From Thermoanaerobacterium thermosulfurigenes (lineage in GTDB: Bacteria; Bacillota; Thermoanaerobacteria; Thermoanaerobacterales; Thermoanaerobacteraceae): DNA of 64,000 nucleotides. Numbering within the stretch: position 1 is the stretch's first letter; every line of letters starts with the position of its first letter. Shown piece after piece: positions 16,894-26,761 of the stretch. The notes under the pieces were generated by a model. That model made no database searches and had not been told where the DNA came from. It saw nothing but the letters and a program-made list of their open reading frames with translations. The stretch is taken from the NCBI RefSeq assembly GCF_051201035.1, contig NZ_JBPODR010000005.1, forward strand, positions 1 through 64,000, read 5' to 3'. The position numbers were made by a program, and so were the translations under genes.

Positions 16894-18750
16894 TTATCCA
16901 TGGCTTCTAAAATAATCATATACGGCATTAGCAGCTTTCTCGTTCATTCCTTCAACTTTTTTAAGTTCATCGACTGTTGCATTTTTAATGCCATCAATTG
17001 TCTTAAAAGCATTATACAATGCTTTCATTCGCTTTTCACCAATGCCTGGTATGTTTAAGAGATCGCTTCGTAACTTTTTACTTTTTGTATCTTTATGGAA
17101 TGTAATAGCAAATCTGTGGGCTTCATTTTGAATTTCAGCCACAAGCCTAAAAGCCCTGCCTGTCATAGGCATATCTATTTCTCCATCAGGTGAAACTAAT
17201 CCTCTTGTCCTGTGTTTTGAATCTTTTACCATACCATACACAGGAATCTCAACATTTAATTGTTGTAGCGCTTCTATTACTGTCTTGACATGCCCCAGTC
17301 CACCATCAACAAGAATGAGATCTGGCATAATGTGAAACTTAGCTTTTTCCTCTTTAAGTTCACCAGTCTCAATCTGCTTTTGCTCTTTAAGCCCATGAGA
17401 TATTCTCCTTGAAATGGCCTCTCTCATGCTGCCGTAATCATCTTGTCCCTCCACCGTCTTTATGATAAACTTTCTATAGGACGATTTATGAGGTTTTCCA
17501 TCTACAAATACAACCATCGATGCTACATTATCGGTTCCCCTTATATTTGATATGTCAAAAGCCTCAATTCTCTCGGCATAGTCAATTCCTACAAGGTTAG
17601 ATAACTCTGATACAGCATCATTTTTATGTCTTTCCATCTTTAAGCTTACGTCATTTTTTAAAGCTTCAAGGGCATTCTCATATACCATATCTACCAGTTC
17701 TTTCTTTTTACCCCTTGATGGAACGACGATAGACACTTTATTTCCACGCTTTTCAGAAAGCCATTCCACCAAAACATCCTTTTCTTCCATATCTACATCC
17801 AATATGATCTCTTTTGGCACATACGGTGCACTGTCATAAAATTGCTTTATAAAAGATGACATAATTTCGCTTCTGTCCATATCGTCAGTATTTTTCATAA
17901 AATAATGCTCTCTGCCGCTTACTTTTCCATCTCTTATAAAAAACACTTGAATGCATGCATCCTCTGCACTTCTTGCCATAGATATTACATCTTGATCTTC
18001 TAAAGATGCAGAAACTATTTTCTGCTTCTCTGATGTCTTCTCGATTCCGTATATTTGATCTCTTAATTTTGCAGCCTTCTCAAATTCCATATTTTCCGCT
18101 ACCTTTTCCATCTCTTCCTTTAGCTTTTTAAGCAGCACATCCCGCTTGCCTTCTAAGAACATCAAGGCATCATCTGTCAGTTTTTTGTATTCCTCTTTTG
18201 TTATACGGCCTGTACACGGCGCTGAGCACAATCCGATATGATAATACAGACATTCTCTGCCTTTGCCTATATCTCTCTCTATGTTTCTGTTGCATGACCT
18301 TAAAGGAAACATATGTCTTAAAAGTTTTATCGTCTCCCTTACCGCAAACGCACTGCTGTAAGGTCCAAAATACTTAGCGCCATCCATATCAACCTTCCTG
18401 GTAAAGACGATCCTTGGATAGTCTTCATTTACTGTTATCTTTATATAAGGGTAGTTTTTATCGTCTTTAAGCAGTATGTTGTACTTGGGCTTATGCTTTT
18501 TTATTAAGTTGCATTCCAATATTAGGGCTTCTAATTCTGTATCTGTCACAATGTACTCAAAATCTGCAACATGCTTTACCATTGTTCTAACTTTTGGAAG
18601 CTGATTCGACTGATTTTGAAAATACTGCCTTACGCGATTTTTTAAGATGACAGCCTTTCCAACGTAAATTATCTTGCCGCTTGAGTCTTTCATTATATAT
18701 ACACCTGGTTTGTCAGGCAACAATTTTAATTTTTCTTCGATGTTTATCAT
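16894..18750 (-). CDS. uvrC: Excinuclease ABC subunit C
   Basis: A 618-residue UvrC, which makes both incisions around DNA lesions after UvrAB loading. The GIY-YIG domain is at the N-terminus (DKPGVYIMKDSSGKIIYVGKA), followed by the Cys cluster region, a UvrB-binding UVR segment (MEFEKAAKLRDQIYGIE), the RNase H-like endonuclease domain (AFDISNIRGTDNVASMVVF; ILVDGGLGHVK) and a C-terminal double helix-hairpin-helix (LLNIPGIGEKRM...). Length is normal. The ATG has AAGGTGAT. It is the last gene of a leftward array that begins with uvrB and uvrA, with three cell-envelope genes in between. Confidence 0.97.
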   Translation of the reverse strand: MINIEEKLKLLPDKPGVYIMKDSSGKIIYVGKAVILKNRVRQYFQNQSNQLPKVRTMVKHVADFEYIVTDTELEALILECNLIKKHKPKYNILLKDDKNYPYIKITVNEDYPRIVFTRKVDMDGAKYFGPYSSAFAVRETIKLLRHMFPLRSCNRNIERDIGKGRECLYYHIGLCSAPCTGRITKEEYKKLTDDALMFLEGKRDVLLKKLKEEMEKVAENMEFEKAAKLRDQIYGIEKTSEKQKIVSASLEDQDVISMARSAEDACIQVFFIRDGKVSGREHYFMKNTDDMDRSEIMSSFIKQFYDSAPYVPKEIILDVDMEEKDVLVEWLSEKRGNKVSIVVPSRGKKKELVDMVYENALEALKNDVSLKMERHKNDAVSELSNLVGIDYAERIEAFDISNIRGTDNVASMVVFVDGKPHKSSYRKFIIKTVEGQDDYGSMREAISRRISHGLKEQKQIETGELKEEKAKFHIMPDLILVDGGLGHVKTVIEALQQLNVEIPVYGMVKDSKHRTRGLVSPDGEIDMPMTGRAFRLVAEIQNEAHRFAITFHKDTKSKKLRSDLLNIPGIGEKRMKALYNAFKTIDGIKNATVDELKKVEGMNEKAANAVYDYFRSHG

Positions 18751-18782
18751 ATCATCACCTTAAATGGTATATTTACATTATA

Positions 18783-20210
18783 TCAATAACCTAAATACGC
18801 CTTCATGACTTCTCTGGCAATAGGCGCAGCAGTAGTTCCACCAGCGCCGCCATTTTCTATGATTACTGAGACGACGATCTTTGGATTGTCAGCAGGTGCA
18901 AATCCTACAAACCAAGCATGTGCTTGCCCATGTGGATTTTCTGCAGTACCTGTTTTGCCTGCAACAGTAATCCCTGATATCTGCGCAGCCGTACCTGTAC
19001 CTTGCTGTACAACACCTATCATAAGTTGTTTTATTTTATCAGCTACATCTTTTGTTATCGGATTTAGATATTTTTCGGGTGTCGTCTTTTCTAATATCTC
19101 TCCGGTGACTGGATTTTTGACGTAATCCATAAGATATGGTTTCATTATAACTCCACCGTTTGCAGGTGCCGAAGCCATCAAAGCCATCGTAAGCGGCGTC
19201 ACTAAAATCTTGCCTTGCCCAATGGAACTTTCTGCTAATTGGACCTTTCCGTTTATTAACGGAATTGATGGAAACTGATTCTTTTCAACAGGTATGTCAA
19301 ATGGAACGCTGTCATTTAATCCATACTTGTTGGCCATCGCTTCTAAATTCGAACGTCCCAATTGAAGTCCTATTTTTACAAAAGAGGTATTGGAAGAAAC
19401 GTAAAATGCCTTTTGAAACCCTATAGTCCCATAAGCTATGTTGTCATAGTTTGTAATCTTATTCCCATCAACTGTTACATACCCTACATCGTTAAATGTT
19501 TGATTGTAAATATCCGGTTTGTACGTCAAAGCAGCAGAAGCCGTTATGATTTTAAATATTGAACCTGGAGGGTACAATCCCTGTGTAGCCCTATTTAAGA
19601 CGACGTGATCAGGGCTATTCATCACACTGCTCCAGTTTTCGCTTAAAGTATTTGGATCGTAGGATGGGGACGATACTAAAGCCAACACTGCACCTGTTTT
19701 TGGATCTAAAGCCACTACAGCACCTTTTCTGCCTCCTAATAAGCTATACGCCAAATCCTGCAGTCTTTTATCTACAGTCAATACCACATCATCGCCAACC
19801 TGACTTTTGCCTAAGACAGTCTCTCTTAAAAAAGTCATAGGATCTGTATTGATCATTCCCAACAGCTCTCTGTCGTACGTGTTTTCTATGCCTGTACTGC
19901 CTTGTTGATATATCCTCCTGCTGTATCCGATTATATCTGCAAAAGGCACCCCATCAGGATACTGCCTAATTTGTTCTCCATTTACAATAGTGCTTTTTGC
20001 CAGGACATTGCCATTTCTATCGTAAATACTGCCTCTTAAAATCTTTTTTTCCTGTTCGATCAGCCTTTTGTTATAGACGCTGTATGAACTTGTGATAAGT
20101 TTATTCTTTTCATATAATTGAAAGTAAGAAAGATACGCTATGAGGCTAAAAAAAAGAATTGAAAAGACGGCAAAAAGTATTTTAATGTTGCGGTTCATAC
20201 TGTTCAACAT
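18783..20210 (-). CDS. Class B penicillin-binding protein (PbpA/FtsI-type transpeptidase)
   Basis: A roughly 475-residue membrane-anchored transpeptidase that cross-links peptidoglycan. One N-terminal transmembrane helix (IKILFAVFSILFFSLIAYL) precedes a short dimerisation domain. The transpeptidase motifs are the SxxK serine in PPGSIFKI, the SxN triad SSNTSF and KTGTAENPHGQ. It overlaps the end of the FtsW/RodA gene; such SEDS-PBP pairs act as a glycosyltransferase-transpeptidase complex. The start is uncertain among three nearby codons; GAGAGG six bases before the ATG at 20210 favours that one. Small size and SEDS pairing resemble PbpA/RodA of actinobacteria and Thermoanaerobacterales. Confidence 0.92.
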   Translation of the reverse strand: MLNSMNRNIKILFAVFSILFFSLIAYLSYFQLYEKNKLITSSYSVYNKRLIEQEKKILRGSIYDRNGNVLAKSTIVNGEQIRQYPDGVPFADIIGYSRRIYQQGSTGIENTYDRELLGMINTDPMTFLRETVLGKSQVGDDVVLTVDKRLQDLAYSLLGGRKGAVVALDPKTGAVLALVSSPSYDPNTLSENWSSVMNSPDHVVLNRATQGLYPPGSIFKIITASAALTYKPDIYNQTFNDVGYVTVDGNKITNYDNIAYGTIGFQKAFYVSSNTSFVKIGLQLGRSNLEAMANKYGLNDSVPFDIPVEKNQFPSIPLINGKVQLAESSIGQGKILVTPLTMALMASAPANGGVIMKPYLMDYVKNPVTGEILEKTTPEKYLNPITKDVADKIKQLMIGVVQQGTGTAAQISGITVAGKTGTAENPHGQAHAWFVGFAPADNPKIVVSVIIENGGAGGTTAAPIAREVMKAYLGY

Positions 20211-21426
20211 CCTCATCCTCTCTTACTGCGATGCCGTTTAACATACCCAATGTTATAAAGCTCATTACCATAGAGCTTCCGCCGTAGCTTACAAAAGGAA
20301 GTGTCACACCTGTCAATGGTATGAATTTTATGACGCCGCCTATTATTGTAAAAACTTGTAAACTGAATATACTGGTAAGTCCTATAGCAATCAAAGCGCC
20401 AAACTCATCTTTGGCGTCAAGAGCGACTTTTATACCTCTGTACATTATCACAAAGTAGACCAAGATTATAGCAACAGCACCCAACATTCCAAACTCTTCA
20501 CTGATGGCTGAAAAAATAAAATCGCTGGCCACAACCGGAATATATTCGGGATGACCCATGCCAAGACCCGTGCCAAAAAAGCCTCCTGCACCTATTGCAA
20601 AGAGAGACTGGGCAATTTGGTATGTCTTCCCAGGCACATCCATCCACGGATTTAGCCATGCCTGTATTCTAACGCGAACATGATTAAAAAGAAAGTACGA
20701 AATGACGCCTCCAATTCCTAAAAAAGCTACACCTACGCCTGTGTAAAGTACACTTGAAGTTGCCACAAATATCATGAACATCGTTGTGAGGTAAAACAGT
20801 AGCGCAGTACCAAGGTCTTTTTCAATCACCAAAATTCCTACAATCAAAATTGTTATTGCGCCTATTTTTATTATGTCGTTTGTGGTCTTATGGTCTTTTA
20901 AATACCTTGCAAGGTATATTATATAAATTATCTTAACCACTTCAGATGGCTGTACTGAAACGGAACCAAACGTAAGCCAGTTTTTAGATCCACCTATTTC
21001 CTTTCCAAATATAAATGTGGAAAACAACAAAATAAAGGATATTGCTAAGTACACGTAGTCTCCGTACTTAACCTTGTAAAAAAAGTCATAATGGAGAGAA
21101 GCGTATGATGAAGCAAAGTACAAAATAAAGCCTATAAATATCCAAGCAATTTGCTTCAATATCAAATCAGGCGCCACTCTGTATATCATTATGAGGCCCA
21201 TCTCTGCCAAGAAAGAGCTTAGTATAATAAGCTGAATTTCTCCCATCGGAAAAAGCCTAACATGCAAATAATAAACAATGTAAATAAGCGGCAAAAAGGC
21301 TATCGTAAAGTAAATCGTATCAAACCCTTTAGGCTTATGATATATAAAAAGTAGCATAAAGGCGATTACAAATATCAAAAAAACATCTTTCATAGCCTTC
21401 GAGCCAGTCTTAACATACTCTTCCAT
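20182..21426 (-). CDS. SEDS-family peptidoglycan glycosyltransferase (FtsW/RodA/SpoVE)
   Basis: A 414-residue polytopic membrane protein with about ten hydrophobic segments. Family motifs are IGGSKNWLTFGSVSVQPSE, IEKDLGTALLFY, GMGHPEYIPVVASDFIFSAI (the catalytic loop) and PLTGVTLPFVSYGGSS. It polymerises lipid II glycan strands in cooperation with the adjacent class B PBP, whose start overlaps its last codons. The FHA protein upstream is separated by 11 bases. The ATG has AAGGTGGT. Whether it serves elongation, division or spore cortex cannot be decided from sequence. Confidence 0.92.
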   Translation of the reverse strand: MEEYVKTGSKAMKDVFLIFVIAFMLLFIYHKPKGFDTIYFTIAFLPLIYIVYYLHVRLFPMGEIQLIILSSFLAEMGLIMIYRVAPDLILKQIAWIFIGFILYFASSYASLHYDFFYKVKYGDYVYLAISFILLFSTFIFGKEIGGSKNWLTFGSVSVQPSEVVKIIYIIYLARYLKDHKTTNDIIKIGAITILIVGILVIEKDLGTALLFYLTTMFMIFVATSSVLYTGVGVAFLGIGGVISYFLFNHVRVRIQAWLNPWMDVPGKTYQIAQSLFAIGAGGFFGTGLGMGHPEYIPVVASDFIFSAISEEFGMLGAVAIILVYFVIMYRGIKVALDAKDEFGALIAIGLTSIFSLQVFTIIGGVIKFIPLTGVTLPFVSYGGSSMVMSFITLGMLNGIAVREDEDVEQYEPQH

Positions 21427-21437
21427 CAGATACCACC

Positions 21438-21839
21438 TTAAATCAAAAATCTGTACTCTTCATTCCCCAGTTTTATCACATCTTCATTTTTTAATCTAAC
21501 AATGTTTTTTACACGCCTACCATTTACAAACGTCCCATTCGTGCTATTTAGATCTTGTATGATGTATTTTTTACCTTTTTTTCTGATCATGGCATGTTTA
21601 CTGGATACATAAGGATTATCAACGACTATATCGCAATCGTCGGCTCTGCCAATTGTTGTCACTTCAAAAAGGTTAAAGCTACCCATACCTGAAAGAGAAA
21701 CCAACTTTGCCTTTGTAATCTCTCTTTCTTTTCTTACACCTTTAATGTCAAGGTAAATAATCTTAAAAACTCTGTACAAAAAAAGATATATAAGCAGTAA
21801 TAATACATATTTTAATATGTTTGCTGCCAGTTGATACAT
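21438..21839 (-). CDS. Membrane-anchored FHA-domain protein
   Basis: A 133-residue protein: one N-terminal transmembrane helix (YVLLLLIYLFLYRVFKIIYL), a short linker, then a single forkhead-associated domain with the phosphothreonine-binding residues TTIGRADDCDI, VSSKHAMI and DLNSTNGTFVNGRRV. FHA domains read out Ser/Thr-kinase signalling. Placed directly before an FtsW/RodA-PBP pair it resembles the FhaB-FtsW/RodA-PbpA arrangement of actinobacteria, where a PASTA kinase controls wall growth. No kinase is in this window. The ATG has GAGGTG and it is 12 bases after uvrA. Confidence 0.9.
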   Translation of the reverse strand: MYQLAANILKYVLLLLIYLFLYRVFKIIYLDIKGVRKEREITKAKLVSLSGMGSFNLFEVTTIGRADDCDIVVDNPYVSSKHAMIRKKGKKYIIQDLNSTNGTFVNGRRVKNIVRLKNEDVIKLGNEEYRFLI

Positions 21840-21851
21840 AAAAACACCTCA

Positions 21852-24632
21852 TTATCTGGCAAGAATTTTTTTCAAAAACTGCCCCGTATATGATAGGCTG
21901 TTTTCAGCCACTTCCTCTGGTGTGCCAGTAGCCACAATAGTTCCTCCTCTGTCTCCGCCCTCAGGTCCCATGTCGATGATGTAATCAGCAGATTTAATAA
22001 CGTCTAAGTTGTGCTCTATCACAATTACAGTATTGCCTCCGTCCACAAGCCTGTTTAGCACATCCAAGAGCCTGTCGACATCTGCAAAGTGAAGACCTGT
22101 AGTAGGCTCATCAAGTATATAAACCGTCTTGCCTGTAGAACGCCTTGATAATTCAGTTGCCAATTTGACTCTTTGGGCTTCGCCACCAGAAAGCTGCGTA
22201 GAAGGCTGCCCTAACTTAATATAACCTAATCCCACATCATTCAATGTCTCCAACTTGCTTTTTATCCTTGGTATATTGGCAAAAAACTCCAACGCTTCTT
22301 CCACCGTCATATTTAAAACATCAGATATATTCTTACCCTTGTATTTTATATCCAAGGTTTCTCTATTATACCTGTTGCCTTTACATACTTCACATGGCAC
22401 GTATACGTCTGGAAGAAAGTTCATCTCAATCTTTATTATACCATCACCACTGCAGGCCTCGCACCTTCCACCTTTGACATTGAAGCTAAAGCGACCAGGT
22501 TTATAGCCTCTCATCTTGGCATCTGGCGTATTTGAAAATAGTTCTCTAATAGGATCAAATACACCTGTATACGTGGCTGGATTTGATCTGGGGGTTCTTC
22601 CTATAGGTGACTGGTCGATGTTTATGACTTTGTCTATATTCTCAATTCCTTCTAATGCAGCATATTTCCCAGGCAAGTCCTTTGCTTTGTACAATTTTTG
22701 TGCCAGCGCTTTGTAGAGAATTTCGTTTATAAGGGTACTTTTGCCTGATCCAGACACGCCTGTTATACATATAAGTATGCCAAGTGGAAACGTAACATCT
22801 ATATTTTTTAAGTTGTTTTCAGCTGCACCGCGAATTGTCAAGTAGTTACCATTAGGCTTTCTCCTTGTCTTTGGAACATCGATTTTCTTCTTCCCACTCA
22901 AATACTGACCAGTAAGAGATTCTTCACATGCCATTATATCTTCTACTGTTCCTACAGCAACGATTTTACCGCCATGTTCTCCAGGACCTGGACCTACGTC
23001 GACGATGTAATCTGCAGCAAACATGGTATCCTCGTCATGCTCAACTACAATCAGCGTATTTCCTTGGTCCTTCAACTTCTTAAGGGAATTTAAAAGCCTT
23101 TCGTTATCTCTTTGATGAAGCCCTATGCTGGGCTCATCAAGTATATAAGTAACTCCTACCAATCCTGAACCTATCTGGCTGGCAAGCCTTATCCTCTGAG
23201 ACTCTCCGCCTGATAATGTACCTGCATTTCTTGAAAGAGTAAGGTAATCCAATCCTACATCTTTTAAGAAATTAAGCCTTGCTTTAATTTCTTTAATTAT
23301 TTGATGTGCAATAAACTCCTCTCTTTCTGTCAATTTAAGTTCATCCATAAATTGCAGAAGTTCTGTTACAGAAAAATCTGTCATCTTGTTTATAGGTATA
23401 CCACCTACAGTGACAGCCAACACTTCGGGTTTTAGGCGAGCACCATGACAATCAGGACATACGATTGGCCTCATGTACTTTTCTATTTCTTCCCGCATAA
23501 AGCTTGAATTAGTGGAATTATACCGTCTCTCCAAATTACTTACTATTCCCTCAAATCCATGTCTTTTACCGTTTTTATCTTTCCCATACAGTAAAACATT
23601 TATCAAATCATCGCTGTACTCTTCTAATGGAGTATTCTCACTATATCCATAGCTTTCTACAAGGTTTAAAATATTTTGATACGTGTAACTTTCCTGTGAT
23701 ACGATAAATCCAGAAAACACTCCATCTTTTAACGACTTGCTTCTATCTCTTATAAGCAAATCCGGATCGATTCTCATAAATTCACCTAACCCAGCACACG
23801 TTGGGCAAGCACCGTAAGGGCTATTAAAAGAAAACATCCTTGGAGAAAGTTCTTCAATACTTATGTTGCAGTCAGGACATGAATACTTCTCAGACATCGT
23901 AAAGCTTTCTTGACCTATGACGTCAATTGTGACGATTCCATCTGACAGCTTTAGTGCAGATTCTATTGAATCTGTAATCCTTGACTCGATATGTGGCTTT
24001 ACAATTATTCTGTCTACAACAACCTCTATAGTGTGTTTTTTGTTTTTTTCTAATTTTATGTCTTCGCTTAAATCGTACATTATTCCATCTATTCTCACTC
24101 TGACGTATCCGCTTTTCTTTACGTCTTCCATGAGCTTTTGGTACTCGCCTTTGCGCCCTCTTATGATAGGCGAAAGGACTTGTATCCTTGTGCCTTCATC
24201 CAACTTCATTACTCTGTCCACCATCTGATCAACTGTCTGCATGGAAATCTCTCTGCCACATTTAGGGCAATGTGGTATACCTATCCTTGCGTACAATAAT
24301 CTCAGATAATCGTATATTTCTGTAACCGTCCCTACTGTAGAGCGGGGATTTCTATTCGTAGTCTTCTGATCTATAGATATTGCAGGTGACAAACCTTCGA
24401 TGTACTCCACATCTGGTTTATCCATCTGACCTAAAAATTGTCTCGCATAGGCAGATAGAGACTCCACATATCTACGCTGTCCTTCCGCATATATCGTGTC
24501 AAATGCCAATGACGATTTCCCTGAGCCAGAAAGCCCAGTTATGACGACAAACTTGTCTCTCGGTATTTCAACGTCAATATTTTTCAAATTATGGACTTTT
24601 GCACCTTTAATTACGATTTTATCTATTGCCAA
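21852..24632 (-). CDS. uvrA: Excinuclease ABC subunit A
   Basis: A 926-residue damage-recognition ATPase of nucleotide excision repair. Both ABC modules are complete: Walker A GLSGSGKSSLAFDT and GVSGSGKSTLINE, signatures LSGGESQRIRLA and LSGGEAQRVKLA, and the zinc fingers CPKCGREI, CPDCNISIEEL and CEACSGDGIIKIEM...CEVCKG. The preferred start is TTG at 24632 (protein MAIDKIVIKG), with AAAGGAAG seven bases before it and exact agreement with homologue N-termini. Upstream ATGs would add 14 residues with no ribosome site. It follows uvrB by 42 bases and precedes the FHA gene by 12. Confidence 0.97.
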   Translation of the reverse strand: MAIDKIVIKGAKVHNLKNIDVEIPRDKFVVITGLSGSGKSSLAFDTIYAEGQRRYVESLSAYARQFLGQMDKPDVEYIEGLSPAISIDQKTTNRNPRSTVGTVTEIYDYLRLLYARIGIPHCPKCGREISMQTVDQMVDRVMKLDEGTRIQVLSPIIRGRKGEYQKLMEDVKKSGYVRVRIDGIMYDLSEDIKLEKNKKHTIEVVVDRIIVKPHIESRITDSIESALKLSDGIVTIDVIGQESFTMSEKYSCPDCNISIEELSPRMFSFNSPYGACPTCAGLGEFMRIDPDLLIRDRSKSLKDGVFSGFIVSQESYTYQNILNLVESYGYSENTPLEEYSDDLINVLLYGKDKNGKRHGFEGIVSNLERRYNSTNSSFMREEIEKYMRPIVCPDCHGARLKPEVLAVTVGGIPINKMTDFSVTELLQFMDELKLTEREEFIAHQIIKEIKARLNFLKDVGLDYLTLSRNAGTLSGGESQRIRLASQIGSGLVGVTYILDEPSIGLHQRDNERLLNSLKKLKDQGNTLIVVEHDEDTMFAADYIVDVGPGPGEHGGKIVAVGTVEDIMACEESLTGQYLSGKKKIDVPKTRRKPNGNYLTIRGAAENNLKNIDVTFPLGILICITGVSGSGKSTLINEILYKALAQKLYKAKDLPGKYAALEGIENIDKVINIDQSPIGRTPRSNPATYTGVFDPIRELFSNTPDAKMRGYKPGRFSFNVKGGRCEACSGDGIIKIEMNFLPDVYVPCEVCKGNRYNRETLDIKYKGKNISDVLNMTVEEALEFFANIPRIKSKLETLNDVGLGYIKLGQPSTQLSGGEAQRVKLATELSRRSTGKTVYILDEPTTGLHFADVDRLLDVLNRLVDGGNTVIVIEHNLDVIKSADYIIDMGPEGGDRGGTIVATGTPEEVAENSLSYTGQFLKKILAR

Positions 24633-24674
24633 TTTGCTTCTTCCTTTCATGTGTTTGAAAAATTGCAATAGCAA

Positions 24675-26660
24675 TCATATAGCATTTTTCATCATCTTTT
24701 GAAGTTCAAATATCCTATCTCTGAGTTTTGCAGCTTTTTCAAATTCAAGGTCTTTTGCAGCTTTTTTCATCTCTTTTTCAAGTTCACTTATCATTTTCTC
24801 AATAGATACTTTGTCTATTACTTCTGCTTTCTTCACCTTATAAGTGCCCTTATCTTCTGCTACTTTTGTAGCCTCTATCACATCTCTTATGCCTTTTACA
24901 ATCGTCTTTGGCGTAATACCGTGCTTTTTGTTGTATTCCATCTGTATGGCTCTTCTTCTGTTGGTTTCGTTTATGGCGTTTTTCATAGATTCTGTTACAA
25001 TGTCTGCATACATGATGACTTTTCCATCGGCATTTCTCGCAGCACGGCCTATAGTCTGTATAAGTGAAGTTTCCGAACGCAAAAAGCCCTCTTTATCTGC
25101 ATCGAGAATGGCAACTAAAGCCACTTCAGGCAAATCCAAACCTTCTCTCAACAGATTTATTCCAATTAAGACATCAAACTTACCTAACCTCAAATCCCTA
25201 ATTATCTCCATTCTCTCTATCGTTTCAATATCCGAATGCAGATATTTCACTTTCACACCCATGTCCCTAAAATAATCTGTTAAATCTTCGGCCATCTTTT
25301 TTGTCAAAGTCGTGACTAATACTCTGTATCCTTTTTCCACAGTCATTTTTATCTCGCTTAGTAGATCATCTACTTGTCCTTTAACAGGTTTAACAACCAC
25401 TTCTGGGTCTACAAGCCCTGTTGGTCTTATTATCTGCTCAACAACTCTTTCAGAATGCTCCAATTCATATGGACCGGGTGTAGCAGAAACACATATTAGC
25501 TGATTTATCCTCTCTTCAAATTCCTCAAATTTCAAAGGTCTATTGTCAAATGCAGACGGAAGCCTAAAACCAAAATCCACCAAAGATTCTTTTCTGGCTC
25601 TATCTCCATTGTACATGCCTCTAATCTGCGGTATTGTGACATGTGATTCATCGATGAACATTAAAAAATCATCAGGAAAGTAATCTAACAGTGTATACGG
25701 CGGGCTTCCAGCGGCCCTGCCTGATATATGCCTCGAATAATTCTCAATTCCAGAACAATACCCAACTTCTTGAAGCATCTCGATGTCGTAATTAGTCCTC
25801 TGTTTAAGCCTTTCAGCTTCCAAAATTTTCCCTTGATCCTTAAGCTCTTTATACCTCTCTTCCAGCTCTTTTTCTATGCTTTCTATGGCTTTTTTCAACT
25901 TTTCCTTCGATGTAGCATAGTGTGATGCTGGAAAGATAGCCACATGGCTTCTTTCGCCGATTATCTCGCCAGTCAATACATCTATTTCTGTGATTCTATC
26001 GATCTCATCGCCAAAAAGCTCGATCCTGATTGCTTTGTCAGATGATGATGCTGGGAAAACCTCTATTACATCACCTCTCACTCTAAACTTGCCTCTTATA
26101 AAATTTATGTCATTCCGTTCGTATTGAATGTCAACAAGTTTCTTCAAAATCTCATCTCTATCTTTTATCATGCCAGGCCTTAAAGAAAGCATAAGCTCCT
26201 CATAATCCTCCGGATCACCTAATCCGTATATGCATGAAACACTGGCAACGATAATCACGTCTCTTCGCTCGAAAAGGGCTGCAGTAGCTGAATGCCTAAG
26301 TTTATCAATTTCTTCGTTTATGGATGCATCTTTTTCAATATAAGTATCTGTCTGTGGAACATAAGCCTCTGGTTGATAGTAGTCATAGTAACTTACAAAG
26401 TATTCTACAGCGTTCTCTGGAAAGAATTCTTTAAACTCTGCGCAAAGCTGAGCTGCTAAAGTCTTATTATGTGCAATTACAAGTGTAGGTTTATTGACAT
26501 TCTTTATGATATTTGCCATAGTGTATGTTTTGCCAGAACCGGTGACCCCCAACAATGTCTGACACTTAAGGCCTATGTTTACGCCTTCTGTCAATTTTCT
26601 TATTGCTTCCGGCTGATCACCTGTAGGCTTATAATCTGATACAAGTTTGAACTCACTCAT
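24675..26660 (-). CDS. uvrB: Excinuclease ABC subunit B
   Basis: A 661-residue helicase-like core of nucleotide excision repair. Walker A is GVTGSGKTYTMANI. The beta-hairpin that clamps DNA is YYDYYQPEAYVP. DEAD-like Walker B is MFIDESHVT. Motifs V/VI appear as INLLREGLDLPEV and QTIGRAARNADG. The C-terminal UVR motif, which binds UvrC, is KDLEFEKAAKLRDRIFEL. The ATG at 26660 (MSEFKLV) has AAGGTG; a three-codon longer GTG start is less likely. It is the first gene of the uvrBA-FHA-FtsW-PBP-uvrC array and has a promoter overlapped by a LexA-like dyad. Confidence 0.97.
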   Translation of the reverse strand: MSEFKLVSDYKPTGDQPEAIRKLTEGVNIGLKCQTLLGVTGSGKTYTMANIIKNVNKPTLVIAHNKTLAAQLCAEFKEFFPENAVEYFVSYYDYYQPEAYVPQTDTYIEKDASINEEIDKLRHSATAALFERRDVIIVASVSCIYGLGDPEDYEELMLSLRPGMIKDRDEILKKLVDIQYERNDINFIRGKFRVRGDVIEVFPASSSDKAIRIELFGDEIDRITEIDVLTGEIIGERSHVAIFPASHYATSKEKLKKAIESIEKELEERYKELKDQGKILEAERLKQRTNYDIEMLQEVGYCSGIENYSRHISGRAAGSPPYTLLDYFPDDFLMFIDESHVTIPQIRGMYNGDRARKESLVDFGFRLPSAFDNRPLKFEEFEERINQLICVSATPGPYELEHSERVVEQIIRPTGLVDPEVVVKPVKGQVDDLLSEIKMTVEKGYRVLVTTLTKKMAEDLTDYFRDMGVKVKYLHSDIETIERMEIIRDLRLGKFDVLIGINLLREGLDLPEVALVAILDADKEGFLRSETSLIQTIGRAARNADGKVIMYADIVTESMKNAINETNRRRAIQMEYNKKHGITPKTIVKGIRDVIEATKVAEDKGTYKVKKAEVIDKVSIEKMISELEKEMKKAAKDLEFEKAAKLRDRIFELQKMMKNAI

Positions 26661-26701
26661 TACAAACACCTTCTATAAACAATTCCCAAGCATTTTATAA
26701 T

Positions 26702-26740
26702 ATTATACCATATATAAAAAATCAACACAAACATATGTTT
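26702..26740 (-). promoter_or_regulatory. uvrB promoter with overlapping LexA-like SOS box
   Basis: Leftward -35 TTGTGT (26725-26730) and -10 TATAAT (26702-26707) are 17 bases apart. The perfect 12-base palindrome AAACATATGTTT (26729-26740) touches the -35. It matches the Gram-positive SOS box CGAACRNRYGTTYG except at the two outer G positions. Damage-inducible control of the uvrBA array is therefore likely but inferred. Confidence 0.6.
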
Positions 26741-26761
26741 TTAGCCGGCATGTGCCGGCTT

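Noticed and set aside
26741..26760. GC-rich palindrome AGCCGGCA-TG-TGCCGGCT after comB as an intrinsic terminator
   Set aside because: In the comB transcript it is followed by AAAAAC, not a U tract, so it was not listed as a terminator. It is a stable hairpin of unclear role.
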